A program made the translations under genes and the position numbers. The notes under the pieces were generated by a model, which saw only the letters and a program-made list of their open reading frames with translations, was not told the origin of the DNA and did no database searches. This document shows positions 59,431-64,000 of a DNA stretch of 64,000 bases, one piece after another (position 1 is the first letter of the stretch; each line of letters begins with the position of its first letter). This DNA comes from Desmodus rotundus. Its lineage: Eukaryota; Chordata; Mammalia; Chiroptera; Phyllostomidae. The stretch is taken from positions 30,705,427 to 30,769,426 of the forward strand of contig NC_071397.1 in NCBI RefSeq assembly GCF_022682495.2, in the 5' to 3' direction.

Positions 59431-60419
59431 AAAAAGTTGTCTGAGCTCTGCCCTGAAAACAGCTGCCACCGAGTCTCCAACAAGAGGAGGAAATAATGTT
59501 ATTAGCCAAAAAATATTTTAAAATATATAGAATACAAAGGGTAATATAGTACCTCCAGCACCATTATAATCAGACTTAGCAACTGTACTCTCAAAATCTG
59601 GGAAGGAAAATTTTTAAAAAGTAGGTTGAAAATAGCATCCTAAAGATAAAATGTTTAAAAATACCTCAGTGGGCACTGGTGAGAACAAAAGACCAAAGTT
59701 ACCAGGGAAGGAGTGTGCGGAAGCTCCTGCCGCACTCACATAATCACATCATCTCCGGCGGGGAAGCCCGAGTGGCAGCCTGCGGAGGTGGCAGTGGTAG
59801 AGTTGGACTGGACTGAGCAAAGGCAAAAAGCTTGTGCTCTCAGAAACAAGGTCACTAATAATGCCTCTGGACCCCTCAGAGCTGCGTGAACAGGTAACCA
59901 GGACAGAATCAGGCAGGGTGCAACAAAATAGGTTTGGGCAGGATAACAGTGGTTAGCAGATGAAGAAGTTGAAAGTCAAGAGTACAGATAAAAATAGAAC
60001 TCCCCTAGGCTGCTGTTTACCCTTTCATCCAATGAAAGAGAAAAGCAAAATCCATATCGGAAATCCCGCAAAGGAATAAGGACTCAGTGGAGTAATTGTC
60101 CTTGGTCATAGCAGAACCTGTGTGCTTGAAACTCCTAGCCGCCTCGTCTCCTGTGTCTTTATCTCCTGCACAAACAGGGTCACAGATGTGATTTTTAGCC
60201 CCTAATGATACATCTGCTTTTAAGCTTTCTGCACAGTAGTTGGCCTACAAGGTGGGCAGATCACAAGAGAATTAGCACGACTCAGCAACCGAAGTAGCTA
60301 GAGATGAGGGAAGGCTCAAAAATAGCTCCTAAGGTGATTATGGGGGTGATGGTATTGTGGGTTGGATGTGGAGAGAATGATCTGTCAACTTCCCATGTGT
60401 TCAGTGATCTCATAGTCAG
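59431..60419. other. Unassigned DNA with a small CpG-enriched patch
   Basis: The patch at about 59715-59790 holds several CpGs ('gtgcggaagctcctgccgca', 'catctccggcggggaagccc'), unusual for this window. It is followed at 59861-59893 by an ATG-led 11-codon stretch ending at CAG then GTAACC. It is far too short for a CpG island, and no gene is supported. Confidence 0.4.
59861..59893 (+). other. Weak candidate initial exon end
   Basis: ATG at 59861 opens MPLDPSELREQ and reaches CAG at a possible 5' splice site (GT at 59894-59895, GTAACC). The start context is poor (AATAATG). It lies 70-150 bp downstream of the CpG patch. Homology and a partner exon are lacking, so this remains a weak candidate. 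Confidence 0.1.
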
Positions 60420-60645
60420 ATCTTACAGCCCTTTGTCTTAGTTCTCTGTAGGGTATCGGCAACATTCAACCCCTCTGCCTAAACTTTTCCTTCTTGAAAA
60501 ATACCTCCTTTCCTAGCTTCTATAGCATCAGATTGTAAGTTCCTTAAGGTCAGTCAGTGGTCATGGCTGTTTTCTTCTCCATGGCATTTCACAGAATGCC
60601 TGCCTGCTGGCCTGAGTAGATAAATAAAAGAATGAATGAAACCCA
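60420..60645 (+). repeat. L2 3' end, sense
   Basis: 'acttttccttcttgaaaaat', 'agattgtaagttccttaagg', 'catttcacagaatgcctgcc' and 'aaataaaagaatgaatgaa' give the L2 3' end with its terminal repeat. Confidence 0.8.
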
Positions 60646-61239
60646 TCAGCCATCTTCCTATTTCTATTTCTACTGACTCCTAATTTTGAGCTTGCTAAAA
60701 TTATGAAACACACCACTTTGCTTGTGGGTATAAATGCATGTGTGTGCATCACAAGAATTCACTGGGCTCTCTACCTAAATGATCACTGCTATACTATATC
60801 CCAAATGCATGTCTCCAACAAAAGTGGTCAAATATTAATTAGATATTTCCACTTACTCTGTACAGCCTTCTATTTTTAATTAACTGTCCACAATGTTTAT
60901 TCTCCTTTTTCAATTAAATTTTAAGCAATTTGAAGAATAGGGCCACAGCTCATCCTTCTTTTCTCTACTCCTGAGGAACTAATACTGAGCTGATTAGTCA
61001 GTTTTTGCTGATTAATCAATTGCTAGGAGACAGTTTATTGCTTTGAGCCTTTAAACAAATTATTTGTTATTTGAGAAACTTTTTTTTCTCTTAAATTCAG
61101 GCAAGTAAGTAGACAGAACAGCCATCAGGCAGGGAAGACAGAGGGTAATACCCTTTTATTAGTTGCCTCTGTTCCAAGTGTCTCTGAAATTCAGGGCCTG
61201 TTGTGCTGGAGCAAGGCTCTTTTAATCAACATTTACTTA
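60646..61239. other. AT-rich unassigned DNA
   Basis: Nothing recognised. Confidence 0.4.
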
Positions 61240-61880
61240 CTTATTCCTCCGAAAACATTTATTGAATATCTACTCTGAGTTTCAGAGTGGGGATAAAATA
61301 ATGATCTAGACAGATAAATTTGGCCTCTGCTGGCATAGTACATGAGATGAGTGGGAGACAAAAAATATTAAGAGAAGAAGTCAATGAGAAAATTTTAAAA
61401 GTTCAGTTCTATGAAGGTAAAGAATACAGGACACATAAATGGGAAGACTAAGGTAGAATTGTCAAGTAGTACCTATTCGAGAATGTAACATTTATGTTGA
61501 ATCTTGAAGGATGAATAACTAACCATTAAAAAACCAAAACAAACACACGCAAACAAAAAACAGAAGTGACGTCTTGTGGAAAAAGACACAATCTGGGTGT
61601 CCGTTCGAGGCTTGTGGGAGAGCTCTGAGTATACTGGGACCCAGGAGGAAGCTGGTCTATCGAATGTATACTGGTCAAGAGGAACAGCGTTGCTAGTCCA
61701 GGTTGGAGAGAGATGTGCAGCAAGATTAAAATAAAGCTCCTCGGGATTGGTAAAGAATCTGGATTGTTTGGAATGTGATATGAGGCCCTTTGGGACTTTT
61801 TAAGCTAGGGAGTCACATGATCCACATTATCTAAGGAAAGATTGCTCTGTTAAGTTTTAGCATTGTGGGATAAGGCAGTA
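61240..61880 (-). repeat. L2 3' portion, antisense
   Basis: 'aaaacatttattgaatatct', 'tgttgaatcttgaaggatga', 'gctagggagtcacatgatcc' and 'attgctctgttaagttttag' follow the complemented L2 order. A short A-rich, CA-rich stretch (61525-61560) interrupts it. The 65-codon frame at 61526 lies in this L2. Confidence 0.75.
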
Positions 61881-62404
61881 AATTATTAAAAGTGTTTAGG
61901 TTAAATTGTGTATTGTTAGCATATATTTTATGAAAGCCCGCATACCAGAGTTATTAGACTTAGGGTAATTTTGGTAAAGGCAGCCCTGGATTGGGAATCA
62001 AAATACCTGTGTATCGATTGTATCTCTCTCTGCCTGTGTAGGTGATGCTGTACAAACCACTACTTTGGTTCTTAGTTTCTTAAACATTACTAAGGTCGAT
62101 TTTATCCCATTGGCTCTTAAAGTCTGTTCAAGCACTGTAGCTATATAAATCTATTCATTTATTGGTGTAGCAATAACATATACATTGGGCCACGTAGATC
62201 TATTTAGAGGATGTCTAGAAAATAACCGCAGTGTTACTGATTCCTATATGGGGACAGCTAGAAAATCTTTGAACACCGGCCTTTGCCTGAGAAAAGCAGC
62301 AATGCAATTCGTAAACATTATCTCACACTAAGCACAGGATTTGTAACTACATTATTTAGAGTACTTTTACTTTAAGTCTGATTATTCTAACCTAGTTCTT
62401 TTTA
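61881..62404. other. Unassigned DNA
   Basis: Nothing recognised. Confidence 0.4.
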
Positions 62405-62620
62405 TTCACCAACTCTCTATTGAGTGTCTAAGGTACACATGAGCTGGAGTGGCTACATAGGTAGAACAAGGCAGAGTGTGTGACCGTCACAGGTACCTAG
62501 AGTAATAGGGAAGACAGACGTGGGAACATGTGACGACAATGTAATGGCATTGTTACATAAAAGTATGAACTGAGTACCCTAAGAATCCAGAAGAGAGGGA
62601 AGCGGTTTGCCTAGGGAGAG
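62405..62620 (-). repeat. L2 3' fragment, antisense
   Basis: 'accaactctctattgagtgt', 'ctaaggtacacatgagctgg' and later 'gaatccagaagagagggaag' fit the complemented L2 3' region, strongly diverged. Confidence 0.5.
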
Positions 62621-62734
62621 AGCAATAACATTTGTAGACCTAGGTTCAACACTTTTCTTTTTGCCTCAGTTCCTCAATTTCAAATGTTATATGCAATAAA
62701 GTAGTCTTGGTGCTATTTTTAAGAATAGTAGCAT

Positions 62735-63610
62735 TATTGAGATATAATTTACATAGTATAAATTTAGCAAGGTAAAGTGTAAATTTCAGTGTTTTTTTAT
62801 TATATTCACAGACTTGTGCAACTATGGTTAACCATGTAACTGCAGAATATTTTCATCCTCCCCCCCGCCAAGAAAAGCCCATACCTATTAGCAATCACTT
62901 CCCTGTATCCCCTGACATCCAACCCCTGGGAACCACTAATTTTCCGTCTCTGAAGGTTTGTTGAGTTTGAGCATTTAATGTAAATGGAATTATAAAATAC
63001 GTGGTCTTTGCTGACCAGCTTATTTGATTTAGCATAATTTCCAAGGTTATCTCCAATGTTGAATCATGTAACATATACCAATACTCTATTCCTTTTTATT
63101 GTTGTGTAATATTTAATTGTGTAGGTATACCATTTTTGTTTAGTCATTCATCTGCTGAGGGAAACTTGGTCGTTTCCACTTTTTTAACTATTATGAATAA
63201 TGTTGCTATGAATATTCGCATATAAGTGTTGGTATGAACACATATTTTCAATTCTCATGGCTATATAAATAGTAGCATAATAGCTGGTCATGTGATGACT
63301 CTGTGTTAAACACTTTGCACACTGGAAAACTGTTTTCCAAAGCATGTGAACCTACTATTATAATCAATCTCACATTTAATGACTGAGGTTTCTGATTTCT
63401 CCACATCTTTGCCTTGTCGTTGTCGATGTTTTTATATTATCTATCCCTGTGGGTATGAGGTATTATATCCCTGTGGTGTTGATGGACAAGTCTTAATGAA
63501 TAATGAAATTGAGCATATTTTCATGTGTGCTTATTGGTCATTGTGTATCTTCTTTGGACAAATGTCTAATCAAATTCTCTGCTTGTAGATTGGGTTATTT
63601 CTCTTTTTAT
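62735..63610 (-). mobile_element. Old L1 3' portion, antisense
   Basis: 'attgagatataatttacata', 'cagacttgtgcaactatggt', 'ggaaccactaattttccgtc', 'ttatttgatttagcataatt', 'tgaataatgttgctatgaat' and 'tgagcatattttcatgtgtg' give a long collinear complemented L1M 3' end. It parallels the copy at 37213-38015. The 69-codon frame at 63379 is a by-product. Confidence 0.88.
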
Positions 63611-64000
63611 TGTTTGATCATGACTGTGAAGGTCATGGTCAAAAAAATTACAGCATAGGTCGCATGTGTCCAGGAGATACATTCATTGCTAGTATGTGCT
63701 GAAATGTGAAAAATAAATTTAAAAACACTGCAAATGTGCATTTATTATATTTATATAATAAAACATGTGACTTTTAAGTTTATGTTCAGTTATAACCTAG
63801 AATTATTAAACAAAGAAATATAAAAACATAAAAAATAAAACTTTTCAAATAACAGGAACATGGATATTGCTAAAAAAATACAACCAAAAAATGTCTTTAC
63901 CATTAATTAATCAGAATCTGCAATTGTTGGCTTTGCAAAACATTTCTAACAGTCATTGCAGACAGTATTGCTATACTCAAAACATAAGTATTTTTCACAA
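63611..64000. other. AT-rich unassigned DNA
   Basis: No gene or repeat recognised up to the window edge. Confidence 0.4.

Noticed and set aside
1..64000. Helitron, piggyBac or intact hAT elements, common in vesper bats
   Set aside because: No Helitron-type ends (TC...CTAG with a hairpin) or TTAA-bounded elements were recognised. Only old MER5-type hAT MITEs were seen.
1..64000. CRISPR array, operon or prophage
   Set aside because: The sequence is mammalian. The direct repeats present are transposon duplications or microsatellites, and no bacterial-type gene order exists.

Overview
This window is nuclear DNA from a placental mammal, most likely a bat of the suborder Yangochiroptera. The evidence is four tRNA-derived SINEs with the Ves layout: a head of the type CCTGGC(T/C)GG, an internal tRNA-like B box, a pyrimidine-rich stretch and an (AAATA)n tail. 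They sit among bat-type L1 3' ends (for example TATATTTTATTGATTATGC and GGTTTCAGGTGTACA), several mariner elements, and the old mammalian layer of L2, MIR, MER5-like and MaLR repeats. The family or species cannot be fixed from this sequence. The 64 kb are AT-rich, with few CpGs and no CpG island.

No protein-coding or RNA gene could be supported. The longest open frames (142, 136, 125 and 121 codons) are about what chance gives in AT-rich DNA, or fall in simple repeats. The window is therefore intergenic, or lies inside a very large intron. Two short stretches (32472-32552 and 59861-59893) have exon-like borders and are listed as weak candidates only.

Layout. 0.2-13.6 kb: antisense L1 3' ends, two Ves SINEs in opposite orientation, two MIRs, one old and one younger sense L1 end, and a 75-bp L1 end inside an L2. 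15.6-18.7 kb: an old antisense L1 split by a 670-bp mariner, then a nearly complete HAL1-type element (L1 ORF1 joined to an L1 3' UTR with no ORF2 between). 20.4-22.0 kb: MER5A, Ves and MIR. 24.3-25.5 kb: L1 end, a 569-bp mariner derivative and an L2. 26.9-46.4 kb: mainly L2, MIR and old L1, with two hairpin-like MITEs and a GATA microsatellite. 47.4-54.1 kb: old L1, L2, a 564-bp mariner deletion derivative, and a MaLR-type LTR split by an L1. 57.0-64.0 kb: a sense L2 carrying a second copy of the same mariner derivative found at 24.6 kb, a Ves, more L2, and an old antisense L1.

The strongest observations concern transposons. There are four mariner copies from three families, all internally deleted to about 560-670 bp. 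Two of them, 33 kb apart and in opposite orientation, share the same internal structure and so descend from one non-autonomous progenitor. Several insertions keep clear target-site duplications or an exact empty site. I found no bacterial or viral genes, CRISPR array, Helitron or intact retroviral reading frame, and nothing that looks like a new biological system.
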